From Octadecabacter temperatus (GTDB taxonomy: Bacteria; Pseudomonadota; Alphaproteobacteria; Rhodobacterales; Rhodobacteraceae), in contig NZ_CP012160.1 of the NCBI RefSeq assembly GCF_001187845.1, forward strand, positions 1,302,001 through 1,366,000: 64,000 bases of DNA, given 5' to 3'. The notes beneath the pieces are model-generated. The model made no database searches, had not been told where the DNA came from, and was given only the letters and a program-made list of their open reading frames with translations. Below, piece after piece: positions 25,961-35,835 of the stretch. A program made the translations under genes and the position numbers. How positions within the stretch are numbered: the stretch's first letter is position 1; each line of letters begins with the position of its first letter.

Positions 25961-26545
25961 ATGAACGACCAAGACGGCATGCAAACGCCACAACCGGAGC
26001 AAATTTTGCGCCGCACTGTGGTGCTTGTTGGCATGATGGGGTCGGGAAAAACCGCGATCGGGCGCGAATTGGCCTATCGCTTGAATGTGCCCTATGTCGA
26101 TTCTGATGCCGAGATCGAAGCGGCGGCAAACGCAACAATTTCCGAGATTTTTGAACGCTCAGGTGAGCCGTTCTTTCGTGATCGCGAAGCAGAAGTAATC
26201 GCACGCCTGTTGCAATCGGAACCCTGCATTCTCTCCACGGGCGGCGGTGCCTACCTTGCAGAGCGCAACCGCGCTGCGATTTCCGAACAGGGTGTTGCTG
26301 TTTGGCTTGATGCTGAGCTTGAATTGTTGTGGGAACGCGTGCGCCACAAGGATACGCGGCCACTGTTGCGAACAGCGGACCCAAAGAAAACGCTGAGCGA
26401 AATCTTTGAGCAGCGTGCACCTGTGTACGCTTTGGCCGACATGCGCGCCGAGGCGAAAGCGGAATTTTCTATTTATGAAATGACGGATGAGGTGTTGCAG
26501 GTTCTTGCCGCGCGCCCCGACGTTCTGGAGACCAAGAATGATTGA
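25961..26545 (+). CDS. aroK: Shikimate kinase
   Basis: Phosphorylates shikimate at position 3 in aromatic amino acid synthesis. The 194-residue protein has Walker A GMMGSGKTAIGRELA, the shikimate-binding DSDAEIE and FFRDREAEVI segments, and GGGAYL. The N-terminal about 20 residues extend beyond the usual start; an ATG at 25979 is possible. It overlaps aroB by eight bases, the common aroK-aroB pair. Confidence 0.95.
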   Translation: MNDQDGMQTPQPEQILRRTVVLVGMMGSGKTAIGRELAYRLNVPYVDSDAEIEAAANATISEIFERSGEPFFRDREAEVIARLLQSEPCILSTGGGAYLAERNRAAISEQGVAVWLDAELELLWERVRHKDTRPLLRTADPKKTLSEIFEQRAPVYALADMRAEAKAEFSIYEMTDEVLQVLAARPDVLETKND

Positions 26546-27650
26546 GACCGTCCACGTAGACCTTCCGGGCCGTGAATATGATGTGGTGATCGGGCCAGGA
26601 TTGCTGGCAGACGCGGGCGCACGTATCGCGCCGTTCCTACGTCGCCCACGCGTTGTCATTGTGACGGAAGAAAACGTTGCGGCCTTGCATTTGACGGGTC
26701 TTCAGTCGGGCCTTGAAGCGTCCGGTATTTCGTCAGAAGCGCTCGTGTTGCCTGCAGGCGAAGGCACCAAAAGCTGGCCTTTCCTTGAGCAAACCGTTGA
26801 ATGGCTACTGGCCCAAAAGGTAGAGCGTGGCGATATCGTCGTGGCGTTTGGTGGCGGCGTGATTGGGGATTTGGTCGGCTTTGCCGCCGCCGTTTTACGT
26901 CGCGGTGTGCGGTTCGTGCAGATGCCGACGTCACTATTGGCGCAGGTCGACAGTTCCGTTGGGGGCAAGACGGGTATTAACTCGCCTGCGGGTAAAAACC
27001 TAATCGGTGCGTTTCATCAACCCTCATTGGTGCTGGCGGATACTGAATTGCTTGGGACCCTCACGCCGCGTGATCTCCTTTCTGGTTACGGCGAGGTCGT
27101 GAAATACGGTCTGTTGGGGGATGCAGAATTCTTTGACTGGTTAGAGGCGCAGGGTCCGGCGTTGGCGGCGGGCGACATGGATGCACGCGTTCGGGCGGTC
27201 AAACGATCCGTCGAAATGAAAGCCCGCATCGTTGAACGCGATGAGACAGAGCAGGGGGACCGCGCCCTTTTGAACCTTGGCCACACGTTCTGTCACGCGC
27301 TTGAGGCGGCCACTGGTTACAGCGACCGTTTGTTGCACGGTGAAGGCGTGGCGATTGGTTGCGCGATGGCGTTTGAAGTGTCCGCACGGATGGGGCTGTG
27401 TTCGCAAGAAAGCCCAAGCCGCGTGCGCGAACACCTTAAAGCGATGGGTATGAAGACTGATCTGGCCGATATTGATGGCGATTTGCCGGATGCCGAAGGC
27501 CTACTGTCTTTAATGGGACAGGATAAAAAGGTCGTTGATGGCCAGCTACGTTTCATTCTGGCCCGCGCGATTGGCGATGCCTTTGTCACAGGCGATGTTC
27601 CTGCGGATGTCGTGTTGTCCGTGCTGAACGACGGTCTGGCCGCCCGCTAA
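26538..27650 (+). CDS. aroB: 3-dehydroquinate synthase
   Basis: Second step of the shikimate pathway: converts DAHP to 3-dehydroquinate with NAD and a metal ion. The 370-residue protein shows GGGVIGDLVGFAAAVLRRG (NAD site), DSSVGGKTGINSPAGKNLIG and the metal ligands in NLGHTFCHALE and LLHGEGVAIG. The ATG at 26538 lies inside aroK; an upstream frame start at 26487 would overlap it further and is rejected. A terminator follows directly. Confidence 0.96.
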   Translation: MIETVHVDLPGREYDVVIGPGLLADAGARIAPFLRRPRVVIVTEENVAALHLTGLQSGLEASGISSEALVLPAGEGTKSWPFLEQTVEWLLAQKVERGDIVVAFGGGVIGDLVGFAAAVLRRGVRFVQMPTSLLAQVDSSVGGKTGINSPAGKNLIGAFHQPSLVLADTELLGTLTPRDLLSGYGEVVKYGLLGDAEFFDWLEAQGPALAAGDMDARVRAVKRSVEMKARIVERDETEQGDRALLNLGHTFCHALEAATGYSDRLLHGEGVAIGCAMAFEVSARMGLCSQESPSRVREHLKAMGMKTDLADIDGDLPDAEGLLSLMGQDKKVVDGQLRFILARAIGDAFVTGDVPADVVLSVLNDGLAAR

Positions 27651-27655
27651 AAGAA

Positions 27656-27686
27656 AACCCGCGATAGCATGTGCCACGCGGGTTTC
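27656..27686. terminator. Bidirectional intrinsic terminator, aroB/ssb
   Basis: AAACCCGCG (27656-27664) pairs with CGCGGGTTT (27678-27686) over nine bases. Read on the minus strand the stem is followed by TCTTTT, good for ending ssb; on the plus strand the tail is weaker. Confidence 0.8.
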
Positions 27687-27710
27687 TGAATTTTGGAGTT
27701 TGGCCGCGCC

Positions 27711-28232
27711 TTAGAACGGGATTTCATCGTCCATATCGCCGCCACCGCCGCTGGAACCACCTTGGTCGCCGCCGCCGTACCCGCCACCTTGGTCATTGCC
27801 GCCGTAGCCACCGCCACCGCCGCCACCATAGCCGCCGCCTTGGTCGCCACCACCGTAACCGCCACCGTTGCCGCCGTCACCACGGCCGCCGATCATGGTC
27901 ATCACGCCGTCAAAGCCCTGTAATACGATCTCTGTCGTGTACATGTCTTTGCCGGATTGGTCTTGCCACTTGCGGGTCTGCAGTTTGCCTTCGATGTAAA
28001 CTGTTGAGCCTTTTTTCAGGTATTGCTCCGCGACGCGGACCAGCCCCTCTTGGAAAATGGCGACGCGGTGCCATTCTGTCTTTTCGCGGCGCTCGCCTGT
28101 GTTCTTGTCTTTCCAAGTTTCAGACGTTGCGATGTTTAGGTTACAAACCTTGCCGCCATTCTGGAAGCTGCGCACTTCGGGGTCACGCCCCAAATTACCG
28201 ATGATCATGACTTTGTTAAGTGAACCGGCCAT
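27711..28232 (-). CDS. ssb: Single-stranded DNA-binding protein
   Basis: Coats single-stranded DNA in replication, recombination and repair. The 173-residue protein has the OB fold (residues 1-110, starting [20 protein letters not shown]), a Gly-rich linker (residues 118-165) built of GGGYGG/DQGG repeats, and the acidic tip MDDEIPF that docks partner proteins. The repeated linker is encoded by a repetitive GCC/ACC-rich stretch at 27740-27880 that could slip between strains. Confidence 0.96.
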   Translation of the reverse strand: MAGSLNKVMIIGNLGRDPEVRSFQNGGKVCNLNIATSETWKDKNTGERREKTEWHRVAIFQEGLVRVAEQYLKKGSTVYIEGKLQTRKWQDQSGKDMYTTEIVLQGFDGVMTMIGGRGDGGNGGGYGGGDQGGGYGGGGGGGYGGNDQGGGYGGGDQGGSSGGGGDMDDEIPF

Positions 28233-28395
28233 TACAGCGTCTCCTTGCTCGAATCTATTAAGAGTTGATGACTGTTACATCACCTGAAAGTGGTTAATGG
28301 AAGCCTAGGATGGGCTGTACACCGCCTAAATGTACCATAAAGTGTGGAAACCAACCCGTGGGTGGGCTATATGTGCGGAAACTTGGGGACGAAAT

Positions 28396-28983
28396 ATGCG
28401 AGTAATTGGTTTTTTGGCGGCGTTCGCCACAGCGGTATCAGCGGTGCCTGTCACTGCCGATAGCCTGTCGACGCGCAACCGTACGACGCTCTTTAGTTCT
28501 CAATTGGATGTTTTGGATGGCCGCGCGTCGTCGCAATATGCAAATTCCGTACGCCTACAGCCGCCACGCGTTGTGGTTCCAACCGCGACGAACACGGGCC
28601 CGCAATACAACGGCAACTACCGTGGCCAGTTCTTGGACATGGCCAAGGCAGCAGCGCGACGTAACCAAGTGCCTGAGGATTTGTTCCTGCGTTTGGTGCA
28701 ACAGGAAAGCGCGTTCAATCCCAATGCTGTGTCCCATGCTGGAGCGATTGGGCTCGCGCAGCTTATGCCAGGAACGGCGCAGTATCTGCGCGTAAACCCT
28801 CGTGATCCTTATCAAAATCTTGATGGCGGCGCGCGATATCTGCGTGAACAGTATGACACTTTCGGGTCATGGCGTTTGGCACTCGCGGCCTATAATGCGG
28901 GACCGGGTGCAGTGCAGCAGCACGGTGGTGTGCCGCCGTACCGCGAAACGCGCAACTATGTTCGGGTTATTTGGGGAAGCTAA
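28396..28983 (+). CDS. Soluble lytic transglycosylase (SLT domain)
   Basis: A 195-residue periplasmic peptidoglycan lyase. A signal peptide ([19 protein letters not shown]) is followed by a linker and an SLT/lysozyme-like domain from residue 85, with [20 protein letters not shown] (catalytic Glu), [10 protein letters not shown] and [13 protein letters not shown]. The ATG at 28396 has GGGGAC upstream and starts the signal peptide; an in-frame ATG at 28330 does not. Single gene, divergent from ssb. Confidence 0.92.
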   Translation: MRVIGFLAAFATAVSAVPVTADSLSTRNRTTLFSSQLDVLDGRASSQYANSVRLQPPRVVVPTATNTGPQYNGNYRGQFLDMAKAAARRNQVPEDLFLRLVQQESAFNPNAVSHAGAIGLAQLMPGTAQYLRVNPRDPYQNLDGGARYLREQYDTFGSWRLALAAYNAGPGAVQQHGGVPPYRETRNYVRVIWGS

Positions 28984-29000
28984 CTAGTTACCTCTAAATG

Positions 29001-29033
29001 AAAAAGGCGCTGCATGAATTGCGGCGCCTTTTT
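29001..29033. terminator. Bidirectional intrinsic terminator
   Basis: AAAAAGGCGC (29001-29010) and GCGCCTTTTT (29024-29033) form a 10-pair stem with A and T runs at its ends, giving a T-tail in both directions. It separates the convergent transglycosylase and ABC transporter genes. Confidence 0.88.
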
Positions 29034-29052
29034 CATTGATATTGCGTGAATA

Positions 29053-31143
29053 TTATTCAGCAGCCATCTCGATGACGGGCTCCATTTCGGCCAAGTCTGC
29101 ATCAGACAGGTGGCATTTCACCTGATGACCGTCTGCCAGCATCCGAACTGGTGGCACTTCGGTTTCACAAAGCGACTTTCCGGCCTTGTCCTTCCAGTTA
29201 CAACGCGTCTGGAACGGACAACCGCTTGGTGGGTTCATGGCTGATGGAATGTCGCCTTCAAGCACGATGTGCTTCTTTTTGATCTTCGTATCCGCAATCG
29301 GAACGGCGGACAAAAGCGCCTCGGTGTAGGGGTGGTACGGTGGTGCGAAGACTTGGTCCGTGCTGCCCATTTCCACAACATGCCCAAGGTACATTACCAT
29401 AACGCGATCAGACAGATAGCGTACGATGCTAAGGTCGTGCGAGATAAACAGAAGCGTGGTTTTATGCTCGCGCTGGATCTCCATCAATAGGTCGGTCACA
29501 GCGGCCTGAACCGACACGTCCAATGCGGACACGGGTTCATCTGCCACAACAATGCGCGCATCACCTGCAAAGGCACGCGCGATACCGACACGCTGCTTTT
29601 GACCACCAGACAACTGGCGCGGCATCCGATCCGCAAAGGCACGGGGCAGCTTCACAAGGTCCAGAAGGTCCAACATGCGCTCACGACGGTCGTTGTCGTT
29701 GTTCCCGATCTTAAAGATCTCAAGCGCACGCATGATTTGGCGCCCGACTGTCATAGATGGGTTCAGCGTATCAAACGGGTTTTGGAACACCATCTGCACA
29801 TCTGCGACCGTGTTGGTGTCGCGGTCCTCAATCGGGATGTTGCCGATGCTTTTGTTGTCGAGCAGGATTTCACCGTCTGTTGCGGTTTCTAACCCCATCA
29901 GCACCTTAGCGAACGTAGATTTACCGCAACCGGATTCGCCAACAATGGCGAGGGTTTCGGATTCGCGCGCTTCAAAGCTCAGCGTTTCATTGGCTTTGAC
30001 GACCTTCTTTGATCCACCGCCAAACAGCGCAGACGCCGCGACCTCATAGTATTTCTTGAGGTTGTCCATTTTCAGAACGACCTTACCCGGTGCGGGCTTT
30101 TCGGTTTGCGCACCGGCAACAAGTGGGGCGTTCCAGTCGATTTCATCGAAGCGCAGGCAGCGGGTTTCGTGATCTACATCCGCGTCGCGCATTGCAATGT
30201 GGTCTTGGTCACAGCGACCTGCTTCAAAGTAATCGCAGCGTGGGCCGAAATTACAGCCGTTCGGGCGCTCATGCGGAAGCGGGAAGTTCCCAGGAATGGC
30301 GACCAAGGGATGCTCGTTCTTGTCGGCACCGGGCAGGGGGATCGAACGGAACAGCGCCTGTGTATAGGGGTGCTGCATGTTGTCGAACACACCTTCAATG
30401 GTGCCACGCTCAACCGCTTCGCCGGAATACATCACACAGATGCGGTCACAGGTTTCCAGCACAAGCCCAAGGTTGTGGCTGATGAACAGCATAGATGTGC
30501 CGTATTTTTTGCCGAGGTCTTTAACCAGTTCAACAACCGCCGCTTCAACCGTCACATCAAGCGCGGTTGTTGGTTCGTCCAAGATCAGCAAAGACGGTTT
30601 GGACATCAGCGCCATGGCAATCACGATGCGCTGTTGTTGCCCGCCTGACAACTGGTGCGGAAACGAATTCAGCATGCGTTTCGGGTCAGGCAGTTTAACG
30701 TCGGTGACTACTTCCAAGGCACGCGCGTAGGCTTCTTCCTTTGACACACCTTCGTGGATCATCGGCACTTCCATCAGCTGCTTGCCGATGCGCATAGCGG
30801 GGTTCAGGGACGCCATGGGTTCTTGATAAATCATCGCGATCTCGGATCCACGAATGTCGCGCAATTCCTCGCGCGTCATGGTGTTCATCTCACGGCCCTT
30901 GAACTTGATCGAGCCGCCAACGATGCGTCCGTTAACGCCAAGGTCCTGCATGACCCCAAGCGCAACTGTGGACTTACCGCAGCCAGATTCCCCGACAATG
31001 CCAAGCGCTTCGCCCGGTTGTAGGGAGGCCGAGAAGTTCATCACCGCAGGGATTTCGCGCAGCCGTGTGAAAAAGCTGATCGACAGGCGGTCGATTTCAA
31101 GGATGGGGCCGGAATAGCTTTCCGTTGGGGTTTGCTTATCCAT
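29053..31143 (-). CDS. Oligopeptide-type ABC transporter, fused dual ATP-binding protein
   Basis: A 696-residue protein with two complete ATPase halves, equivalent to OppD/DppD (residues 15-330) fused to OppF/DppF (residues 360-685). Each half has Walker A GESGCGKST, a signature (LSGGQQQR, then LSGGQKQR) and Walker B (LLILDEPTTALD, then IVVADEPVSALD). Each ends with the Cys-containing oligopeptide-transporter tail (for example CNFGPRCDYFEAGRC, CPFQTRCNWKDKAGKSLC), thought to bind an Fe-S cluster in related proteins. It is the last gene of the operon. Confidence 0.94.
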   Translation of the reverse strand: MDKQTPTESYSGPILEIDRLSISFFTRLREIPAVMNFSASLQPGEALGIVGESGCGKSTVALGVMQDLGVNGRIVGGSIKFKGREMNTMTREELRDIRGSEIAMIYQEPMASLNPAMRIGKQLMEVPMIHEGVSKEEAYARALEVVTDVKLPDPKRMLNSFPHQLSGGQQQRIVIAMALMSKPSLLILDEPTTALDVTVEAAVVELVKDLGKKYGTSMLFISHNLGLVLETCDRICVMYSGEAVERGTIEGVFDNMQHPYTQALFRSIPLPGADKNEHPLVAIPGNFPLPHERPNGCNFGPRCDYFEAGRCDQDHIAMRDADVDHETRCLRFDEIDWNAPLVAGAQTEKPAPGKVVLKMDNLKKYYEVAASALFGGGSKKVVKANETLSFEARESETLAIVGESGCGKSTFAKVLMGLETATDGEILLDNKSIGNIPIEDRDTNTVADVQMVFQNPFDTLNPSMTVGRQIMRALEIFKIGNNDNDRRERMLDLLDLVKLPRAFADRMPRQLSGGQKQRVGIARAFAGDARIVVADEPVSALDVSVQAAVTDLLMEIQREHKTTLLFISHDLSIVRYLSDRVMVMYLGHVVEMGSTDQVFAPPYHPYTEALLSAVPIADTKIKKKHIVLEGDIPSAMNPPSGCPFQTRCNWKDKAGKSLCETEVPPVRMLADGHQVKCHLSDADLAEMEPVIEMAAE

Positions 31144-31147
31144 GGGC

Positions 31148-32752
31148 TTAATCCTTCAGGCTTTCTTCACGCAGACCATCCGCGAGAAGGTTGAGGCCGA
31201 GTACGAGTGACAGGAGTGCCATCGCAGGTGGCAGAGCAGGGTGTGCAAAGATCAACAGCAGCTTTCGGCCTTCGTTGATCGTGCTGCCCCAGTCAGGGGA
31301 TTCCGGCGGAAGACCAAGGCCAAAGAAGCCCAAGGTGCCCAGAAGGATTGTGGTGTAGCCGATGCGCAGGCAGAAATCGACGATCAGCGGTCCACGTGCG
31401 TTGGGCAGGATTTCCCAAAGCATGATGTACCATGTGCCTTCACCGCGGGTTTGCGCCGCCGCCACGTAGTCGCGTGTTTTGATATCTAGCGCGAGGCCGC
31501 GCACGATACGAAACACTGTGGGCGAGTTCACGAAGACCACGGACACAAACACCACCAAGATACCCGAATTGATCGAGAACAGATCAAGCGCTGCTGGCCA
31601 AATTTGCAGTGGCGAGTTCGGTTCGCTGATCGCGCTCAGGTAGATGAACGCCAGTGGGATCAAGACCACCGCAAGGTAAAGCGTGTTCTTGGATCCTTGA
31701 GTTTTGTAGCGCGAGTTGATGAGCACGCCGAAGAAAATCAGCGGGAAGATGAACAGGAAAGCCGCCATATAGTTTGGCAGACCCGTTTCCACGATTTCCG
31801 GTGTGACGAGAAGGTAGAACAACAGGATCACTGGGAAGGCGAGGATCAGGTTGGCAAGGAAGGACAGGATCGTGTCCAGTTTCGAATGCGTCAGCAAAGC
31901 TAACAAAATGGCCAAGGCCACCACTGCCATAAGCCCAGGGCCGAAGCCAAATGTTACAACTGCCAAGATTGCCAAAACAGCAAAAACTAAGGTTATGACC
32001 CAAAAAATTAGTGACTTGGGTTCAACCGCCACGCCGCCATAGTAACCCGCTGGCAGGCCCAGCGTGATGCCAACCATGAAGGCAAACACTGTCGCCAAAG
32101 GTGCGATGATCATCACGATGACGGACCCGTGGACCATGCGGCTAAAGATGTCGCGCGCAAGGTTGTCTCCACCAAGCAGGTAATGCGGGAAGAAATCCGC
32201 ATCTTGCCCCTCAGGAACCGCAATCCCCGGTGTTTTGTTCTTCAGGCCCGAGATTTGCTGCAACGGATCATGGGTAGCGATCATGTCGAACACACCGACG
32301 AAGATCGACGTGAAAACCCAGAACATCACTAGCGCAAAGCCGATCATGCCGATGGTTGAGTCAAACAACTTACCGTAAAGACCCAGTTTGCGTTTGAACG
32401 TGATCGACAAGGCGAACGTCACGATCAACGCGATCCAGACAGGTAGGAAACGCTTGATGACTTCGCCCAAGATGCCCGCTTTGCCATAAGGCATGAACCA
32501 AGAGATCACGACGATTGCGGCAAGAATGAACACGATCAGCATAAAGATCTGACCATTGAGCTTTTCAAGCCCGCCGAGCAGACCGCCACGTGATTGTAGC
32601 GTGCCGTCCGCGTTGGCTTGCAGTTTCTCTTCAGGCGCAAAGAAGCCCATGATGAGTTGTAAAACGACGCCCGCCAAGAACACTGCAGCAGTGATGACAA
32701 GGGCGGGGATGAGGTTGCTCCCGAAGGAGCCGGTCCAGGATAGTTCTTCCAT
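31148..32752 (-). CDS. Oligopeptide-type ABC permease (DppC-like) with large insertions
   Basis: A 534-residue inner-membrane permease, far longer than the about 300 residues of DppC/OppC. The core is clear: GGDNLARDIFSRMVHGS near residue 190, GLPAGYYGG, and the EAA-type loop TRDYVAAAQTRGEGTWYIM followed by GTLGFFGLGLPPESPDWG. Extra hydrophobic segments lie before the core (residues 15-165) and inside it (about 245-310 and 320-405). It sits between the other permease and the ATPase genes, 4 and 12 bases apart. Confidence 0.9.
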   Translation of the reverse strand: MEELSWTGSFGSNLIPALVITAAVFLAGVVLQLIMGFFAPEEKLQANADGTLQSRGGLLGGLEKLNGQIFMLIVFILAAIVVISWFMPYGKAGILGEVIKRFLPVWIALIVTFALSITFKRKLGLYGKLFDSTIGMIGFALVMFWVFTSIFVGVFDMIATHDPLQQISGLKNKTPGIAVPEGQDADFFPHYLLGGDNLARDIFSRMVHGSVIVMIIAPLATVFAFMVGITLGLPAGYYGGVAVEPKSLIFWVITLVFAVLAILAVVTFGFGPGLMAVVALAILLALLTHSKLDTILSFLANLILAFPVILLFYLLVTPEIVETGLPNYMAAFLFIFPLIFFGVLINSRYKTQGSKNTLYLAVVLIPLAFIYLSAISEPNSPLQIWPAALDLFSINSGILVVFVSVVFVNSPTVFRIVRGLALDIKTRDYVAAAQTRGEGTWYIMLWEILPNARGPLIVDFCLRIGYTTILLGTLGFFGLGLPPESPDWGSTINEGRKLLLIFAHPALPPAMALLSLVLGLNLLADGLREESLKD

Positions 32753-32764
32753 TGTTTGGCTCCT

Positions 32765-33811
32765 TTAAGAAATGCGAATGCGTGGGTTGAGGAAAACGTA
32801 GCCGATGTCTGAGATCAGCTGCGTCGTCAGCACCACGATGACGGAGATCACTGAAACGCCAAGTAGCATTTCGATGTCGTTGTTGGACGCCGCGCGCACA
32901 AGCTCCCATCCGAAACCCTTGTAGTTGAACAAGGTCTCAACGATGACAACACCGTTCAGAAGCCACGGCACCTGCAACATGATGACCGTAAACGGTGCGA
33001 TCAGCGCGTTGCGTAGGGCGTGTTTCATCACGATATTTGGAAAGCTCACGCCCTTTAGGCGGGCGGTGCGCACGTATTGTGCTGTCATAACTTCGGTCAT
33101 AGAGGCGCGGGTCATGCGGGCGATGTAGCCCATGCCGTAAAGCGCGATCGTTATGACGGGTAAGAAGAAGTTATTGAACGTTATGTCATCCATCGCGCTC
33201 GTCGCGGTGCCTTTGAAATATTGCATGCCAAACAGCGGCGTTGCGAATAAAGCAATCAGGATAACACCGGATACATATTCAGGTGTGGCGGTGGCGACGA
33301 TGGACACGGTGGACAGCGATCTGTCCGTCCTTGACCCTTCGCGCATACCGGCCAAAACGCCGATGATCAGCGCGCCCGGAACCATGACAACCATGACCCA
33401 GAACATCAGTTTACCAGTATTGCCGAGGCGGGTTGGCAGAACCGTTGCAACATCGTCTTTTGCAACAGTGGAAAAGCCCCAGTTGCCTTGGATAATGCCA
33501 CAGAACCGTGGGGTGTCGGCGGTTGGTGCGGCGTTGCCTTCGCATTTTGCGCGGGTCTCGCCGTCTGACCCGTCAATGACATAACCGGGGACGACGCCCA
33601 GCCATTGTCCGTATTTCACTGGAAGGGACTGTGTGTAGCCGCGGTTGTCGAGATAGCTGGTGACAGCCTCATCGGACATGCGGAAGTTGCCTTGCGTTTT
33701 GGCCAGAACCTCAAGCTTTGGATAAAGGTTGGTCAGCCAGAAAACGATGAACGTTAGGCATAGTGCCGTCAGGAGCATGACCCCTAAGCGGCGCAGAATA
33801 AACAGTCCCAT
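32765..33811 (-). CDS. Oligopeptide-type ABC permease (DppB-like)
   Basis: A 348-residue permease with six membrane helices. The first helix and following LxxTQGNFRMSD-type segment fit the DppB/OppB family, as do the EAA loop VRTARLKGVSFPNIVMKHALRNALI and the end YVFLNPRIRIS. A large periplasmic loop (residues 35-130) carries two cysteines (CEGNAAP and FCG). It forms the membrane channel with the DppC-like protein. It lies 107 bases after the binding-protein gene, with a terminator hairpin in the gap. Confidence 0.92.
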   Translation of the reverse strand: MGLFILRRLGVMLLTALCLTFIVFWLTNLYPKLEVLAKTQGNFRMSDEAVTSYLDNRGYTQSLPVKYGQWLGVVPGYVIDGSDGETRAKCEGNAAPTADTPRFCGIIQGNWGFSTVAKDDVATVLPTRLGNTGKLMFWVMVVMVPGALIIGVLAGMREGSRTDRSLSTVSIVATATPEYVSGVILIALFATPLFGMQYFKGTATSAMDDITFNNFFLPVITIALYGMGYIARMTRASMTEVMTAQYVRTARLKGVSFPNIVMKHALRNALIAPFTVIMLQVPWLLNGVVIVETLFNYKGFGWELVRAASNNDIEMLLGVSVISVIVVLTTQLISDIGYVFLNPRIRIS

Positions 33812-33878
33812 GTGGTACCCCTGTTGGGTTTGCCGCGCGCGTTAGTGGCGCGATCTTTTTAGTAGCCGTGTGAAAAAA

Positions 33879-33903
33879 GGGCCGCCCCGATGTGGGACGG
33901 CCC
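33879..33903 (-). terminator. Intrinsic terminator between binding-protein and permease genes
   Basis: On the minus strand GGGCCGTCCC and GGGCGGCCC pair over nearly the whole length around a 6-base loop and are followed by TTTTTT. It lies inside the transporter operon, so it probably lets the binding protein be made in excess of the membrane parts by partial termination. Confidence 0.85.
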
Positions 33904-33917
33904 GATTGTCGTATTCG

Positions 33918-35585
33918 TTAGGCTGCGATGCCGATCTTATAGATCTGCGGCAGGTACGCGATGTGCATATCCCAGCCAACAAAGCCCGGCTTGGCGTGAC
34001 GGTAAACCGTGCGCCAGTATGGCTGGATCGTCACAGCTTCATCCGTGAGGATCTGCTGGATTTTCACCATTACCTCACGACGTGCATCTGCATCAGCGAT
34101 GGAGTTCGCTTCATCAAGCAACGCATCGAATTCTGCATTGGCAAACGCGAATTCGTTCCATGCTTCACCAGAACGGTAAGCAAGGCCAAGAACCTGTGTG
34201 CCAAGTGGGCGGTGGTTCCAGTTGGTGGATGAGAACGCGTACTTCGTCCAGTCGTTCCAGAATGTAGAACCTGGAATGATTGTGCGCTTCACGTTGAAGC
34301 CTGCGTCACGCAACTGCGCGGCAACCGCGTCAGTCGTGTTCTTGCGCCAGTCATCGTCGATGGAAGAGATTTCCATCTCGAAATCCGCCATGCCAGCTTC
34401 TGTCAGCAGGGCAAGAGCGCCTTCTGGGTCCAGTTCTGTCGCTGGAACGTCAGCCCATTCTGGGTGCATCGGACCAACGTGCTGGTTGCGTGCAACTTCA
34501 CCTTGGTTTGCATAGCCCAGCTCAAGGCAAACAGCAGGATCAACCGCCATTGCGATCGCCTTACGTACGCGAACGTCAGCGTAAGGTGTCTTGCCGTCAA
34601 CTTCAGCAGCTTGGTTCGGGCGAATAACGATTGTCGCAGCGGATGCGATTTCAGAACGCTCGTAGCCGATTGACTCAAACACTTCGACGAAGTCGCCGAC
34701 CGTTTCGTATGTCATGTCAATTTCGTCTGCCGCTGCAGCAGCAACCCAAGCAGATGGGTCAGTACCGTAGTCGATGTATTCAATACGATCGAGGTAAGCG
34801 CCTTCGCCTTCAGCGTAGCCCCACCATTCAAAGCCCTCGTTGCGCACGAGAACGGATTTAACACCGACTTCGTGGCTTTCAGGGATGTATGGGCCCGTAC
34901 CGACAGGTGTATTGATTGGGTTATCCCGGTCGATTGAGCCGTGGTAGATCGCAGCTGGGTAATCGGCCATGCCTGCAATCAACGTGATGTCGGATGCTGG
35001 CAAGTTTAGCTTAACAGTGTGGCTATCGACGACTTCAATTGCGCCTTCGATGGCTTTGTTTGTGTCTGCATCAACGATCACGGACATACGGCCCGCCATG
35101 GAGTTGCCTTCTGCGTCTTTGTCACACCAGTCGGTGAGCACGCGTGCAACGTCTTCAGCAGTGAAGTCGTCGCCGTTGTTCCACTTAACGCCTTGGCGGA
35201 CGTTCAGTGTGTACTCAGTAGCGTCAGCGTTGACGTCCCAGCTTGTGAGGAGAGCAGGGGTGAACGTACCATCGGAATTGTACGCGATGAGATACTCAAG
35301 CCAGCCAGCATATACGAACGCCATCTGCGTCCAGTCTGTTGCGCGAATGTCCTTGAGTGCGCGGACTTCCATCTGCATGCGCATGGTGCCGCCCTGTTGG
35401 GCGTGGCCAGCAGCTGCTGCCGGCTGCTGAAGACCCAAAAGGCCGTAAGCTGCGGCAGAGGTTACACCGAGCGCAGTCGTGCGCGTCAAAAACTCGCGGC
35501 GGCTGAGTTTGCCGGCCTTCTCGTCTTTGACGTAGGCATCGATAGCGGAATGCATCGGCGCGCTAATGGTTGTATGTTTTGTCAT
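33918..35585 (-). CDS. Oligopeptide-type ABC transporter substrate-binding protein
   Basis: A 555-residue periplasmic family 5 binding protein. The N-terminus has a Tat motif ([20 protein letters not shown]) rather than a plain Sec signal. [20 protein letters not shown] is the family 5 signature, and [12 protein letters not shown] is also typical. The start at 35585 has AGGGAG eight bases upstream; the ATG at 35606 does not. It is first in its operon. The family includes binders of peptides, opines, nickel and sugars, so the substrate is not assigned. Confidence 0.92.
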   Translation of the reverse strand: MTKHTTISAPMHSAIDAYVKDEKAGKLSRREFLTRTTALGVTSAAAYGLLGLQQPAAAAGHAQQGGTMRMQMEVRALKDIRATDWTQMAFVYAGWLEYLIAYNSDGTFTPALLTSWDVNADATEYTLNVRQGVKWNNGDDFTAEDVARVLTDWCDKDAEGNSMAGRMSVIVDADTNKAIEGAIEVVDSHTVKLNLPASDITLIAGMADYPAAIYHGSIDRDNPINTPVGTGPYIPESHEVGVKSVLVRNEGFEWWGYAEGEGAYLDRIEYIDYGTDPSAWVAAAAADEIDMTYETVGDFVEVFESIGYERSEIASAATIVIRPNQAAEVDGKTPYADVRVRKAIAMAVDPAVCLELGYANQGEVARNQHVGPMHPEWADVPATELDPEGALALLTEAGMADFEMEISSIDDDWRKNTTDAVAAQLRDAGFNVKRTIIPGSTFWNDWTKYAFSSTNWNHRPLGTQVLGLAYRSGEAWNEFAFANAEFDALLDEANSIADADARREVMVKIQQILTDEAVTIQPYWRTVYRHAKPGFVGWDMHIAYLPQIYKIGIAA

Positions 35586-35835
35586 TCGTGTTCTCCCTGA
35601 TGACACGCTTTTGTTTTTGTTGGGGTGTTAGGAATAGACAGTCAGCACAGTTTTGTACTGCCTCATTACTATTCCCCCCCATTAGAAAGTGTATTGGGCA
35701 GGGTTTTTGCCACCCCGTCAACGGCTACAATCGGCATTTGCGATCACGTTTGCGACGTTTGCATGGTCGTAAATGGACCGCAAGGCGAAAGCAGGGATTG
35801 CTGCGCTGCGGCGTTAAGTTAAGGAAAATACACCG

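Noticed and set aside
27671..28204. Arg/His-rich plus-strand open frame opposite ssb
   Set aside because: Shadow of the Gly-rich linker codons of ssb on the other strand.
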